A stretch of 64,000 nt of DNA. It comes from Halomonas jincaotanensis (GTDB lineage Bacteria; Pseudomonadota; Gammaproteobacteria; Pseudomonadales; Halomonadaceae). Position 1 is the first letter of the stretch. Each line of letters starts with the position of its first letter. Of the stretch, positions 45,373 through 54,370 are shown in pieces. Where the stretch lies: positions 1 to 64,000 of the forward strand of contig NZ_JAHCLU010000004.1 in assembly GCF_018448785.1 (NCBI RefSeq), in the 5' to 3' direction. The translations under genes and the position numbers were made by a program. Under the pieces are notes generated by a model. The model had not been told where the DNA came from. It saw nothing but the letters and a program-made list of their open reading frames with translations, and made no database searches.

Positions 45373-45386
45373 AAAACGAACGTTTG
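45373..45386. promoter_or_regulatory. candidate PsrA-like operator before the FadL-type porin gene
   Basis: AAAAC-GAAC-GTTTG fits the PsrA consensus (G/C)AAAC-N2-4-GTTT(G/C) except for its first base. PsrA is a fatty-acid-responsive TetR-type repressor in pseudomonads. The site is 97 bases before the porin ATG. Confidence 0.35.
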
Positions 45387-45482
45387 CACTTGATTGGTGG
45401 GCGCTGATGGGCGAAAACACGTCAATACGCAACGCACCACCCAGAGTGCGCTTACCAACACCTCATGCCAGAGGGTGCCGCC

Positions 45483-46844
45483 ATGCATAACAAACTCAAT
45501 AAAGTCTCCATCGCCGTCGCTATTGCCTCAACGGCACTGATCGCCTCCCAGGCGTCCGCTTCCGGCTTCCAAGTCCGCGAGCAAAGCGCCAAGACCCTGG
45601 CCAACGCCTTCTCCAACGCCGCCGCAGGCGCCGAGGATGCCAGTTTCATGGCCCATAATCCGGCGGCCATCGGTAATATCGAGGGGGATCAGGTCGCTGG
45701 TGGTCTGGCCTATATCGATGCCAATTTCGAGTTGCAGGATGCTGAAGCCTACCCGACTGGAGCGCCGCCCAGCCTCAGCTACGACAGGGGGGGCTCTCGG
45801 CAGGGGGGCGAAACGGCCGTGGTGCCAAGCTTTGCCGCCAAGACGCAACTGAGCGATGAGCTGGACCTGGGCCTGGCGGTTTATGCGCCCTACGGCCTTT
45901 CGACAAAATACGATAACGACTGGATCGGGCGGTACCACGCCATCGAGACGGAACTCACCACCGTCGATTTCCAGCCGACGCTGAACTATCGGGCCAGCGA
46001 TCGTCTTAACCTGGCGGTGGGTCTGCGCGCGCAATATGCAGATGCCACCCTTTCGAATGCCATCGACCTCGGTGGGCGTGGCGTCCAGGCCGGCCAATTG
46101 CCTCCGCAAGCTATTGGCAATGCCGATGGTATAGCTGAGGTTACTGGCGATGACTGGGGGTATGGCTATATTCTGGGCGCTTTGTTTCAGGTCACCGACC
46201 AGACTCGCCTGGGGATCAGCTACCGCTCCGAGATCGATCTGACGCTGGACGGCGAGGCTCGCTTCAGTTCGGACGATCCTGCCGGTCAACAGGTGCTGGC
46301 GGGCGCTCAGTCCACCAATACACTGACGAATGGTGGTGGCACCGCCGACTTGACGACACCGGCCAACCTCAATCTGGGCGTCTATCATCAGCTGACCGAT
46401 CGGCTGGCGCTGATGGCCAATGCAGAGTGGACCGAGTGGAGCAGCTTCGACGAGCTAGTCGTCGAGTTCGAGGACAATACGCCCAATAGTCGTACCGAGG
46501 AGAACTGGGACAACACTTGGGCCTTCTCGGTGGGCGCCAACTACGCCCTCACACCTCAATGGCTGCTGCGCGCAGGGTTGGGCGTCGACGAGAGCCCGGT
46601 GCCCAGCGCTGAATTCCGCACGCCGCGGGTGCCGGATGCTGATCGTCAGTGGGCGACGCTCGGCGCGACCTGGATGCCGACGCCCGAGTTGGGCATCACC
46701 GCCGGTTACATGCATGTCTTCGGCGATGATGGCGGTATCGATCAGGACGGTCTCAAAGAAGAGAACCAGACTCGCGGCAACCTGGCGGGGACCTATGAGG
46801 TCTCGGCCGATGTCGTCGCGCTCTCGGTGGATTATCGCTTCTGA
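45483..46844 (+). CDS. outer-membrane porin, OmpP1/FadL/TodX family
   Basis: 453 residues. A signal peptide (1-27, ending QASA) is followed by the FadL plug signature SGFQVREQSAKTLANAFSNAAAG (in part REQSAKTLANAFSNAAAG) with AEDASFMAHNPAAI, then a beta-barrel of alternating hydrophobic residues and a terminal YRF (aromatic end needed for outer-membrane insertion). The family takes up long-chain fatty acids or aromatic hydrocarbons. Start at 45483 chosen for the signal peptide and the GAGG upstream. It is followed by a terminator and is monocistronic. Confidence 0.92.
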   Translation: MHNKLNKVSIAVAIASTALIASQASASGFQVREQSAKTLANAFSNAAAGAEDASFMAHNPAAIGNIEGDQVAGGLAYIDANFELQDAEAYPTGAPPSLSYDRGGSRQGGETAVVPSFAAKTQLSDELDLGLAVYAPYGLSTKYDNDWIGRYHAIETELTTVDFQPTLNYRASDRLNLAVGLRAQYADATLSNAIDLGGRGVQAGQLPPQAIGNADGIAEVTGDDWGYGYILGALFQVTDQTRLGISYRSEIDLTLDGEARFSSDDPAGQQVLAGAQSTNTLTNGGGTADLTTPANLNLGVYHQLTDRLALMANAEWTEWSSFDELVVEFEDNTPNSRTEENWDNTWAFSVGANYALTPQWLLRAGLGVDESPVPSAEFRTPRVPDADRQWATLGATWMPTPELGITAGYMHVFGDDGGIDQDGLKEENQTRGNLAGTYEVSADVVALSVDYRF

Positions 46845-46865
46845 GCTCGACGGCAAGGTCTTGCT

Positions 46866-46889
46866 GAAACCCGGCTGCGGCCGGGTTTC
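46866..46889 (+). terminator. terminator of the FadL-type porin gene
   Basis: A perfect 10-bp stem (GAAACCCGGC with GCCGGGTTTC), 4-base loop TGCG, starts 21 bases after the stop codon and is followed by GTCGTTT. Confidence 0.75.
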
Positions 46890-47030
46890 GTCGTTTGGTT
46901 CCGCCATGATGGATGCGACGAGTCGGCACATTCGCTACACTAGTCGCCTTTTCCGTGCCGCCGATGGGCCTGTCGTGATGCCAGCGCCGCGGCGGCCGTT
47001 TTGCCACTGTCTCTTCAGGCGAGCGAGCTT

Positions 47031-48129
47031 ATGTTGGAAACCAACCCGATTCATAGTCTCATCAAGGACCTGGCCGAGCGGACAGACGTCCTGAGGGGGT
47101 ATCTTTGACTATGCCGAAAAGAAGGATCGGCTAGAGGAAGTCACCCGCGAGCTGGAAGCGCCCGATGTCTGGAACGATCCGGACCATGCGCAGAAGCTCG
47201 GCAAGGAGCGGGCGGCGCTGGAGACGGTGGTCGAGACGCTCGACCGGCTGAGCCAGGGCCTGGCGGACAGCGCTGACCTGCTGGAGCTGGCCGAAATGGA
47301 AGATGATGAGGCCACCGTCGCCGAGGTCCAGAAGGAGCTGGACGGCCTGCAGGCTAGCCTCGAGACGCTCGAATTTCGACGCATGTTCTCCGGCGAGATG
47401 GACGAGAACAACGCCTATCTCGACATCCAGGCGGGTTCCGGCGGTACCGAGGCCCAGGACTGGGCCAACATGTTGCTGCGCATGTACCTGCGTTGGTGCG
47501 AGCACCATGGCTTCAAGGCCGAGATCATCGAGGTGTCCGCCGGCGATGTAGCTGGCATCAAGTCGGCGACGCTGCATATCCAGGGCGACTACGCCTTCGG
47601 TTGGCTGCGCACCGAAACCGGTGTTCATCGCCTGGTACGCAAGAGCCCCTTCGACTCGGGCGGCCGTCGACATACCTCGTTTGCCTCGGTGTTCCTGTCG
47701 CCGGAGATCGATGACAGTTTCGAGGTCGAGATCAATCCGTCCGACCTGCGCACCGATACCTACCGCTCGAGCGGTGCCGGCGGCCAGCACGTCAACACCA
47801 CCGACTCCGCCGTGCGCATCACCCACGAGCCGACCGGTATCGTGGTCGCCTGCCAGGGCCAGCGCAGCCAGCACGCCAACCGCGACTTCGCCATGAAGCA
47901 GCTCAAGGCGAAGCTGTGGGAACTGGAAATGCAGAAGCGCAACGCCGCCAAGCAGGAGGCCGAGGATTCCAAGTCCGATATCGGCTGGGGCAGCCAGATC
48001 CGCTCCTACGTGCTGGACGACCAGCGCATCAAGGATCTGCGCACCGGCGTGCAGTCGAGCAATTGTGAAAAGGTGCTTGATGGCGATCTGGATCAGTTCA
48101 TCGAAGCCAGTCTCAAGCAGGGCCTGTAG
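47031..48129 (+). CDS. prfB: peptide chain release factor 2 (needs programmed +1 frameshift)
   Basis: The coding sequence is 47031-47105 joined to 47107-48129, giving 365 residues, the same as E. coli RF2. The first 25 codons end at an in-frame TGA (47106-47108). Skipping one base continues as D-Y-A-E-K-K. The tripeptide SPF (205-207), which reads UGA/UAA, and the catalytic GGQ (250-252) are at the same positions as in E. coli. Frameshifting makes RF2 control its own level: when RF2 is scarce, the internal UGA is slow to terminate. It is upstream of lysS by 39 bases, as in many gammaproteobacteria. Confidence 0.97.
47094..47109 (+). other. prfB recoding site
   Basis: AGGGGG (47094-47099) acts as an internal Shine-Dalgarno-like element, followed by TAT, then the slippery CTT-TGA-C. 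This matches the conserved RF2 frameshift site except for one or two bases around it. Confidence 0.95.
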
Positions 48130-48168
48130 GGCTCAACAATCACTTTTTAGGTAGCGACAGGTAGCGCA

Positions 48169-49713
48169 ATGGCCGACCAACGCTCTTCCCAGACCGGCCC
48201 CCAGGCCGACGAGAACCGCCTGATCGCCGAGCGTCGCGAAAAGCTGGCGGCTCGCCGCGAGCGGGCGGCCGCCAGTGGCACGAGCGCGTTTCCCAATGAC
48301 TTTCGCCGCGATAGCCTGGCCGCCGAGCTGATCGACGAGCTCGGCGAGGTGGACAAGGCCGAACTGGAGACACGCGACCGCCAGGCCGCCGTGTCCGGGC
48401 GCATCATGCGCAAGCGCGGGCCCTTCATCGTCCTCCAGGACCCGTCGGGGACGATTCAGCTCTACGTCGACAAGAAGGGCCTGCCGGTCGAGGTGCTCGA
48501 GGACGTCAAGAGCTGGGACATCGGCGATATCGTCGCGGCGCGCGGGCCGGTGCACAAGTCCGGCAAGGGCGATCTCTACGTGAAGATGGCGGAGGCGACG
48601 CTGCTCACTAAGAGCCTGCGTCCGCTGCCCGACAAGTTCCACGGCCTCACCGACATGGAGGCGCGCTATCGCCAGCGCTACGTCGACCTGATCATGAACC
48701 CGGACTCGCGCAAGGTCTTCGAGACCCGCGCCGGGGTGATCAGCGCCATGCGACGCTTCTTCGAGGATCGCGGCTTCATGGAGGTGGAGACCCCCATGCT
48801 GCAGCCGATTCCCGGCGGCGCCACGGCGCGCCCGTTCGTGACCCACCACAATGCGCTGGATATCGATATGTACCTGCGCATCGCGCCGGAGCTCTACCTC
48901 AAGCGCCTGGTGGTGGGCGGCTTCGAGCGGGTCTTCGAGATCAATCGCAACTTCCGCAACGAAGGCCTCTCAACGCGTCACAACCCCGAGTTCACCATGA
49001 TCGAGTTCTATCAGGCCCATGCCAACCACCACGACCTGATGGAACTCACCGAGCAGATGCTGCGCAGCGTGGCCCAGAAGGTGCTCGGCACCACCACCGT
49101 GGTCAATACCGTGCGCAACGCCGAAGGGGAGGTGCTGGAAACCTACCATTACGATTTCGGCCAGCCGCTCGAGCGGATCAGCGTGTTCGACGCCATCCTC
49201 GCCTACAATCCGGACATCCACGCCGAGGCACTGGCCGATACGTCCGCCGCACGCCAGATCGCCGAGCGCCTGGACATCGACGTCAAGGACGGCTGGGGGC
49301 TCGGCAAGATCCAGATCGAGATCTTCGAGAAGACCGTCGAGCATCGCCTGCAGGCGCCGACCTTCATCACCGACTATCCCACCGAGGTCAGCCCCTTGGC
49401 GCGACGCCAGGATAGCGACCCCTTCGTCACCGAGCGTTTCGAGTTCTTCGTCGGCGGCCGCGAGATTGCCAACGGCTTCTCGGAGCTCAACGATGCCGAG
49501 GATCAGGCCGAGCGATTCCGGTCGCAGGCGGCGGACAAGGAGGCCGGCGATCTGGAGGCGATGTACTACGATGCCGATTATATCCGCGCGCTGGAAGTCG
49601 GCCTGCCGCCCACCGCCGGCGAAGGGATCGGCATCGACCGGCTGGTGATGCTGTTCACCGACAGCGCCTCGATCCGCGACGTGCTGCTGTTCCCCGCCAT
49701 GCGGCCGGAATAA
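48169..49713 (+). CDS. lysS: lysyl-tRNA synthetase, class II
   Basis: 514 residues: OB-fold anticodon-binding domain (about 70-180, [20 protein letters not shown] in part) and a class II core with motif 2 ([20 protein letters not shown], in part) and motif 3 ([12 protein letters not shown]). It charges tRNA-Lys. The N-terminus is 10-15 residues longer than in E. coli and rich in charged residues. The stop codon lies in the first copy of a 21-base tandem duplication. Confidence 0.97.
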   Translation: MADQRSSQTGPQADENRLIAERREKLAARRERAAASGTSAFPNDFRRDSLAAELIDELGEVDKAELETRDRQAAVSGRIMRKRGPFIVLQDPSGTIQLYVDKKGLPVEVLEDVKSWDIGDIVAARGPVHKSGKGDLYVKMAEATLLTKSLRPLPDKFHGLTDMEARYRQRYVDLIMNPDSRKVFETRAGVISAMRRFFEDRGFMEVETPMLQPIPGGATARPFVTHHNALDIDMYLRIAPELYLKRLVVGGFERVFEINRNFRNEGLSTRHNPEFTMIEFYQAHANHHDLMELTEQMLRSVAQKVLGTTTVVNTVRNAEGEVLETYHYDFGQPLERISVFDAILAYNPDIHAEALADTSAARQIAERLDIDVKDGWGLGKIQIEIFEKTVEHRLQAPTFITDYPTEVSPLARRQDSDPFVTERFEFFVGGREIANGFSELNDAEDQAERFRSQAADKEAGDLEAMYYDADYIRALEVGLPPTAGEGIGIDRLVMLFTDSASIRDVLLFPAMRPE

Positions 49714-49734
49714 CCCGCCATGTGGCCGGAATAA
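49693..49734. repeat. 21-bp tandem duplication spanning the lysS stop codon
   Basis: 49693-49713 (CCCGCCATGCGGCCGGAATAA) ends with the lysS stop. 49714-49734 repeats it with a single C-to-T change, so the last five codons and stop occur twice and the second copy is untranslated. Confidence 0.9.
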
Positions 49735-49795
49735 GTTGGTAAGCGGCCTGCCAAGCGACCATACTGATCGGCGTTTCGATGTCGAGGAGACCGTG

Positions 49796-50182
49796 ATGAA
49801 ACTGCTCAACCGCTCCGCCCTGAGCGTCAGACCGACCCGGCATTTCGTGGACTGGATCAATGAGCTCGAGCCCACGATGGGGGACGACGATCTGACCCTG
49901 GACGATGTCGAACGCGAAAGCACCGTCTACCTGATCCCGGAAATGGACACGCCCGAGGCGCTTGAGTCCTTCGTTCGCGAGCGCTACGCCGCAATTCTCG
50001 AGACCGAGCTGCGCGCCTGGGAAGAGGACGAGCGCCAATGGCCGGAGCGCCTGGATTGGGCGCTCTTTCAGCGTTTCCTGCAGATCGAGCACAGCTATCT
50101 GGCCATCGACCTGGACGACGAGGCGCCCCTCGAGATCTCCGAAGTGGACGATTCGCTGCTGCTGGAAACCGACCGGGATTGA
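49796..50182 (+). CDS. conserved hypothetical acidic protein, 128 aa
   Basis: A very acidic, soluble protein that starts MKLLNRSALSVRPTRHFVDW and continues with INELEPTMGDDDLTLDDVERESTVYLIPE, then a helical part rich in Trp and Glu (RAWEEDERQWPERLDWALFQRFL). I recall this N-terminus from uncharacterised proteins in pseudomonads and relatives but know no function. AGGAG lies before the ATG at 49796, with its own terminator downstream. Confidence 0.75.
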   Translation: MKLLNRSALSVRPTRHFVDWINELEPTMGDDDLTLDDVERESTVYLIPEMDTPEALESFVRERYAAILETELRAWEEDERQWPERLDWALFQRFLQIEHSYLAIDLDDEAPLEISEVDDSLLLETDRD

Positions 50183-50209
50183 CCGAGGCCAGTAATGCCG
50201 TGCTTTCGA

Positions 50210-50231
50210 GAAACCGGCTTCGGCCGGTTTC
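50210..50231 (+). terminator. terminator after the 128-aa protein gene
   Basis: A perfect 9-bp stem (GAAACCGGC with GCCGGTTTC) closed by the stable TTCG tetraloop, then TTC, 27 bases after the stop. Confidence 0.8.
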
Positions 50232-50252
50232 TTCACGATGGATGCCCGACAC

Positions 50253-51677
50253 ATGAGCCGACTCTTCGAGATACGCCCCGGCGATGACGGTCTGCCGTCA
50301 CCCCAGCGTCGCCTGGCGGTACTGGCGTTGATTCTCGGCACCCTGATGGCGGTGGTGGATACCACCATGATCAACCTGGCGTTGCCGTCGATCGCCGATG
50401 ACCTGGCGATTTCCTCGGCGCGCGCGGTGTGGGTGACCAACCTCTTCCAGATCGTCTGTGCGGCTTTTCTGCTGGTGTTCGCCGCAGTCAGCGAGCTGAT
50501 CAGCCGTCGGCGCCTCTACGTGGCGGGCCTGACGCTTTTCGTGCTCGCCTCATTGGGCGCTGCGCTGTCGCGCGAGTTGAACGTGCTGCTGGCGTTCCGT
50601 GCCCTCCAGGGACTCGGGGCAGCGGCCACGCTGTCGATCGGGCCGTCGCTATATCGCTCGATTTTTCCCTCGCGGTTGCTGGGTTCGGCTCTGGGGCTGA
50701 GTGCGTTGGTGGTGGCGGCAGGCTATGCGGCAGGGCCAACGATCGGTGGCTTGGTATTGTCCGTGGCCAGTTGGCCGTGGCTGTTCGTCCTGCATCTGCC
50801 GCTGGGGATCTTCGCGCTGGTGCTGGCGTGGCGCGCCTTGCCGCGTGAACCCGGGCGGAAAGGTGGCTTCGATGGCTGGGGAGCGCTGCTGTCGGTGGCC
50901 ACGCTTGGCTCCCTGTTCATCGGTATGGACGGCATTGGGCATGGCGCACCGCTCTGGCAGACGCTCGCCTGGCTATCGACGAGCCTGCTGGCCGGGATTT
51001 GCTTCGTGGGGCGCCAGCGTCGTGCCACGCACCCCTTGCTGCCGCTCTCGCTGTTCGCCGAGCGGCGCTTCAGCCTGGCGGTCTCGGCCTCGGGGCTGGC
51101 GTTTATCGGGCAGGGGCTTACCTTCGTGGCCTTGTCGTTTCTCTATCAACAGGAAATGGGTTTTACGCCGCTGCAGACGGCCTGGCTGTTTACGCCCTGG
51201 CCGCTGGCGATCATGCTGGTGGGACCGCTGGCCGGCCGGCTGGCCGATCGGGTCAATCCCAGCCTGTTGTCGTGTGCCGGACTGGTGCTGCTGTTTTTCG
51301 GACTGGCCTCTCTGGCGCTCCTCGACGCCGAGGCACGGGTGATCGATGGCCTGTGGCGTACAGGGCTTTGTGGTTTTGGCTTCGGGCTCTTTCAGCCGCC
51401 CAACAACCGCGAGATGATGGCCAGCGTGCCCTGGCAGTTCAGTTCCAGCGCCTCGGGGGTGATGAGCACCACGCGTACCGTGGGCCAGTCGCTGGGGGTC
51501 GCCCTGGTGGGTGCCTTTCTTGCCGCCAACGCGCCCGTGCAGGCCACGCTCTGGGCCGGTTGTGCCGCTTGCCTGCTGGCGCTGGTGGCCAGTCTCGGCC
51601 GTGTCACGCTGGCCGGAGAGGCCCAGGCCAGGCAGCGTCAACAGGCGAGCCGTTCCGCGGTGCCGCGTTGCGACTGA
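50253..51677 (+). CDS. MFS drug-export transporter, DHA2 family (14 helices)
   Basis: 474 residues with about 14 membrane helices. Typical DHA2 (EmrB/QacA) features: VVDTTMINLALPSIADDL in helix 1 (motif with acidic residue), a motif-A-like loop GRLADRVNP in the middle, and GLGAAATLSIGPSLYRSIFP. It probably exports toxic organic compounds with proton exchange. Neither ATG 50238 nor 50253 has a clear ribosome site; 50253 fits the family length better. No regulator or membrane-fusion partner lies beside it. Confidence 0.85.
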   Translation: MSRLFEIRPGDDGLPSPQRRLAVLALILGTLMAVVDTTMINLALPSIADDLAISSARAVWVTNLFQIVCAAFLLVFAAVSELISRRRLYVAGLTLFVLASLGAALSRELNVLLAFRALQGLGAAATLSIGPSLYRSIFPSRLLGSALGLSALVVAAGYAAGPTIGGLVLSVASWPWLFVLHLPLGIFALVLAWRALPREPGRKGGFDGWGALLSVATLGSLFIGMDGIGHGAPLWQTLAWLSTSLLAGICFVGRQRRATHPLLPLSLFAERRFSLAVSASGLAFIGQGLTFVALSFLYQQEMGFTPLQTAWLFTPWPLAIMLVGPLAGRLADRVNPSLLSCAGLVLLFFGLASLALLDAEARVIDGLWRTGLCGFGFGLFQPPNNREMMASVPWQFSSSASGVMSTTRTVGQSLGVALVGAFLAANAPVQATLWAGCAACLLALVASLGRVTLAGEAQARQRQQASRSAVPRCD

Positions 51678-51731
51678 GCGAATCGCCGCCAAGGCGTTAC
51701 AATGTCCCCTTTCATTCATCGAGGAGCCAAC

Positions 51732-52043
51732 ATGCGCATACAGGCCATCATCGAAGACAAGCTTCAGGCCCTCGAGCCCACCTACCTGGCGGTGGAGAAC
51801 GAGAGCCATCGGCATAACGTGCCCGCGAATTCCGAGACCCACTTCAAGGTGACGCTGGTCTCCGGCCGGTTCGAGGGCATGATGCCCGTCAAACGCCACC
51901 AGCAGATCTACGCCTTGCTGGCCGACGAGCTGGCAGGCCCCGTGCATGCACTGGCCTTGCACCCCTATACGGCAGCGGAGTGGGCGGCCCGCGGCGAGGC
52001 CCGGCCCGACTCGCCGAACTGCCGGGGTGGCGACGCGTCGTGA
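51732..52043 (+). CDS. bolA: BolA family protein
   Basis: 103 residues: HFKVTLVSGRFEGMMPVKRHQQIYALLADELAGPVHALALHPYT contains the BolA class-II KH-like core (in part VKRHQQIYALLADEL) with the conserved His of the C-terminal block. BolA works with monothiol glutaredoxin in iron-sulfur handling and is a stress-response morphogene in E. coli. GAGGAG precedes the ATG. Its stop overlaps the GTG of the next gene. Confidence 0.92.
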   Translation: MRIQAIIEDKLQALEPTYLAVENESHRHNVPANSETHFKVTLVSGRFEGMMPVKRHQQIYALLADELAGPVHALALHPYTAAEWAARGEARPDSPNCRGGDAS

Positions 52044-52897
52044 GCCCCGATCCCCAGCGCCTTCAGTACCTGGAGGCCATGGGCGTGACGGCCTGGGTGG
52101 CCCGTTACCGCCTGCCCAATGCCCGGCCGACGCCGGCCTGTGAGTGGGAGATTCCGGCCCCGGTGGCGACCGAGCCTCCCAGTGAGCGCCTTCACGCCCT
52201 GCTCGACGAGGCGGCAAGGCCACCGTCTCCGCCGTCGTCGTCCACCCCCGAGGTGACGCGGCCCGAGCGCCATCTGCGACCCGTCGCGCGCGGCAAGGCA
52301 CGGGCGCTTCTGGGCGAGCCGCCCGACGAGGCGCGCGAGTCGACATCCCCGGAACTCCAGGCAGACCCTGACACGACCCCGGCCCCTGCCGCCGGTGAGG
52401 CATTGCGCTTTATCGTTCAGGTCGCCTGTCTCGATGGTCGTTGGTTGGTGATGCTGGCGGAGCGCGCCGCCCCGCGCGCCGAGCAGGCGCGCCTGCTGGC
52501 CAATCTGTTGCAGGCGGCCGGCGTAATCCCTGAGCAATTTTCGCATTTCGAGGCCTATCACTGGCCGCAGATGGAAGGGCTGCCGGTGGAGGCGCCGCTG
52601 GACGAGGCCCGTCAGGGCCTTAAGGCGTTCCTGGATGGCCGTCGCCGGCGGGGCTGGGCCCCCGAAAGGGTGCTGCTGTTCGGCCACGACGCGGATCTGG
52701 AAGCGATTCTTGCCCTGGCCGACGGCCACTGCCCGACCCTTGCCCTACCCGCCTGGCAGGGGCCGTCGCTGAGTGAGCTGGCCGCGAGCGCCGAGGCCAA
52801 GCGTGCGCTCTGGCCGCAGATGGCCGGCTGGCGAGCGGCCTGGCGTGGTGATAGAGATGAGGTTCAGGGTGAGGCGCAAAAGGATAACGATGGTTGA
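52040..52897 (+). CDS. holD: HolD-like protein (putative DNA polymerase III psi subunit)
   Basis: 285 residues, GTG start overlapping bolA. The N-terminus (RLQYLEAMGVTAWVARYRLP) and C-terminus (SELAASAEAKRALWPQMAGW) resemble the ends of E. coli psi (QLGITQW and a TARAALWQQI segment), and it precedes rimI as holD does in E. coli. Psi links the clamp loader to SSB through chi. The middle (about 45-120) is a Pro/Ala/Glu-rich insertion that makes it twice the E. coli length (137), and the SSB/chi link cannot be judged. Evidence is weak motif similarity plus gene order. Confidence 0.6.
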   Translation: MSPDPQRLQYLEAMGVTAWVARYRLPNARPTPACEWEIPAPVATEPPSERLHALLDEAARPPSPPSSSTPEVTRPERHLRPVARGKARALLGEPPDEARESTSPELQADPDTTPAPAAGEALRFIVQVACLDGRWLVMLAERAAPRAEQARLLANLLQAAGVIPEQFSHFEAYHWPQMEGLPVEAPLDEARQGLKAFLDGRRRRGWAPERVLLFGHDADLEAILALADGHCPTLALPAWQGPSLSELAASAEAKRALWPQMAGWRAAWRGDRDEVQGEAQKDNDG

Positions 52898-53339
52898 GGC
52901 AAGCCCCATTGAGCACCTAGGCCCTACCCGGCTGGATGCCTTGGTGGCGCTGGAGCCGACGCGATCGCACGACATCCTGGCCTGCGAACTGGCACAGGAG
53001 GATGCGCGCGTTTTCGGCATTGGCGGTAATGAAAGATTGATCGGCTATGCCACAGTCGCAAGGCTACCCTTCGAGGCCGAGCTGCAGGCGATCCTGGTCG
53101 CTGAGCCGTATCGTCGGCAGGGGGTGGCGCGTTGCCTGCTGGAAGCGGTGATCGTGCAGGCGCGTGACTGGGAGCGCGAGCGGCTGTTACTGGAGGTCAG
53201 GGCCGGCAATGTGGCCGCACTGGCGCTGTATCGACGGCTGGGCTTCGTTCAGGATGGCCGAAGGAGTCGTTATTACCCTCCCATGGGGGCCGGGTCGTCG
53301 CGGGAGGACGCGTTGCTGATGTCGCTCCCGCTGGGCTGA
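52890..53339 (+). CDS. rimI: ribosomal protein S18 alanine N-acetyltransferase RimI
   Basis: 150 residues of the GNAT fold with the acetyl-CoA loop VAEPYRRQGVARCLLEA (about 73-89; Q-x-x-G-x-A) and the RimI-like LLEVRAGNVAALALYRRLGFVQDGRRSRYYP (in part NVAALALYRRLGF). It acetylates the N-terminal alanine of S18. AAAGGA lies before ATG at 52890. It overlaps the holD-like gene by 8 bases, so it is translationally coupled. Confidence 0.93.
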   Translation: MVEASPIEHLGPTRLDALVALEPTRSHDILACELAQEDARVFGIGGNERLIGYATVARLPFEAELQAILVAEPYRRQGVARCLLEAVIVQARDWERERLLLEVRAGNVAALALYRRLGFVQDGRRSRYYPPMGAGSSREDALLMSLPLG

Positions 53340-53357
53340 GCGGTGGTCGCGTCGTGA

Positions 53358-53561
53358 TCAGGACGCGGTCTGGCTGCTCTCGATATCGATCTCGTCGAAC
53401 TTGCCCAGGACAGCGGTCAGCCGGCGCTCCCACTCTTCATGCTCCTGCTTCAGGCGGGCGTTTTCCTCGCGTAATTCTTCGGCCTCCATCTTCAAGAGCT
53501 CGAGCGCCTCGACGGCGCTGGAGACCTTCTGTTCGAGCTGGTTGAAAAGTTCGATGCTCAT
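53358..53561 (-). CDS. zapB: cell division protein ZapB
   Basis: 67 residues forming one coiled coil with heptads from about 3 to 55 (LFNQLEQKVSSAVEALELL, LREENARLKQEHEEWERRL). Length and pattern match ZapB (81 in E. coli), which bridges MatP-bound chromosome terminus to the FtsZ ring through ZapA. AGGAG precedes the ATG. It stands alone, convergent with rimI. Confidence 0.85.
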   Translation of the reverse strand: MSIELFNQLEQKVSSAVEALELLKMEAEELREENARLKQEHEEWERRLTAVLGKFDEIDIESSQTAS

Positions 53562-53637
53562 CCTGTTCTCCTGTAAGGGGCCTGATCGCGGCCCGCATGG
53601 CCATAATCAGCGCGCAGCGTAACGCCGCGGCCGGGGC

Positions 53638-54279
53638 TCAGCAAGCGTTGCTGTCCGGCGACCCGCCGGCGGTATTTGCCACGACCTGGCGGCGGTAGAG
53701 GCGGCCATGACTGTCGCCAGCGCGCACCTCCCGATGTAGCTGCCAATGGGCCGGCACCTCGGGCTCTAGCATCGCTTCGGTTTCCAGATAAATGAAGGCA
53801 TCTTCGCCAAGCCAGCCTGCCTCCAGCGCCGCGCAGCAGGCGGCGGCGAACCCTTGATGGAAAGGAGGGTCAATGAACACCAGCGAATGAGGGCTGGGCT
53901 CGCGCCCAAGGAAGGCCACTGCGTCGCTGGTCACCACACGACCGCACGGCTCGGCTCCCAGGGTGGCCAGGTTGTCGGCAAGCTGTCGGGCCACTTGCGG
54001 GTCGCACTCGACGAAGCACGCCTCGCTAGCCCCGCGCGAAAGTGCCTCGAGGCCCAGGGCGCCGGTGCCGGCGAACAGGTCCAGCACGCGGGCGCCCGGC
54101 GTCAATGTGGCCAGCCAGTTGAACAGCGTCTCGCGGACACGGTCGGGTGTCGGCCGCAGCCCGGGGCTGTCGAGCACCGGTAGGCGGCGACGGCGGTACT
54201 CGCCGCCGATCAGGCGTAGCGTGCCGTTGACGCCTGGCGAGCGCCTGGAGCGGCGGGAGGGGGAGCGACGCGGTGTCAT
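53638..54279 (-). CDS. rsmD: 16S rRNA (guanine966-N2)-methyltransferase RsmD
   Basis: 213 residues. After a basic 16-residue N-terminal extension, GTLRLIGGEYRRRRL leads to the SAM site DLFAGTGALGLEALSRGA (67-84) and the catalytic DPPF (137-140). It methylates G966 in the 30S P site. The start lacks a clear ribosome site. It is divergent from ftsY (91 bases between start codons), the order seen in E. coli and Pseudomonas. Confidence 0.94.
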   Translation of the reverse strand: MTPRRSPSRRSRRSPGVNGTLRLIGGEYRRRRLPVLDSPGLRPTPDRVRETLFNWLATLTPGARVLDLFAGTGALGLEALSRGASEACFVECDPQVARQLADNLATLGAEPCGRVVTSDAVAFLGREPSPHSLVFIDPPFHQGFAAACCAALEAGWLGEDAFIYLETEAMLEPEVPAHWQLHREVRAGDSHGRLYRRQVVANTAGGSPDSNAC

Positions 54280-54370
54280 GGCGGAGGATTGTAACCGGAG
54301 GATTGTCCACAGTCATGGTGCGCGGTGGTAGGATGTGATGATTCGTTCACCCGCGAGGCTGATTCATTCC

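Noticed and set aside
47031..47108. prfB appears broken by a stop after 25 codons.
   Set aside because: The stop lies in the conserved RF2 frameshift site (AGGGGG then CTT-TGA-C), so this is programmed recoding, not a mutation.
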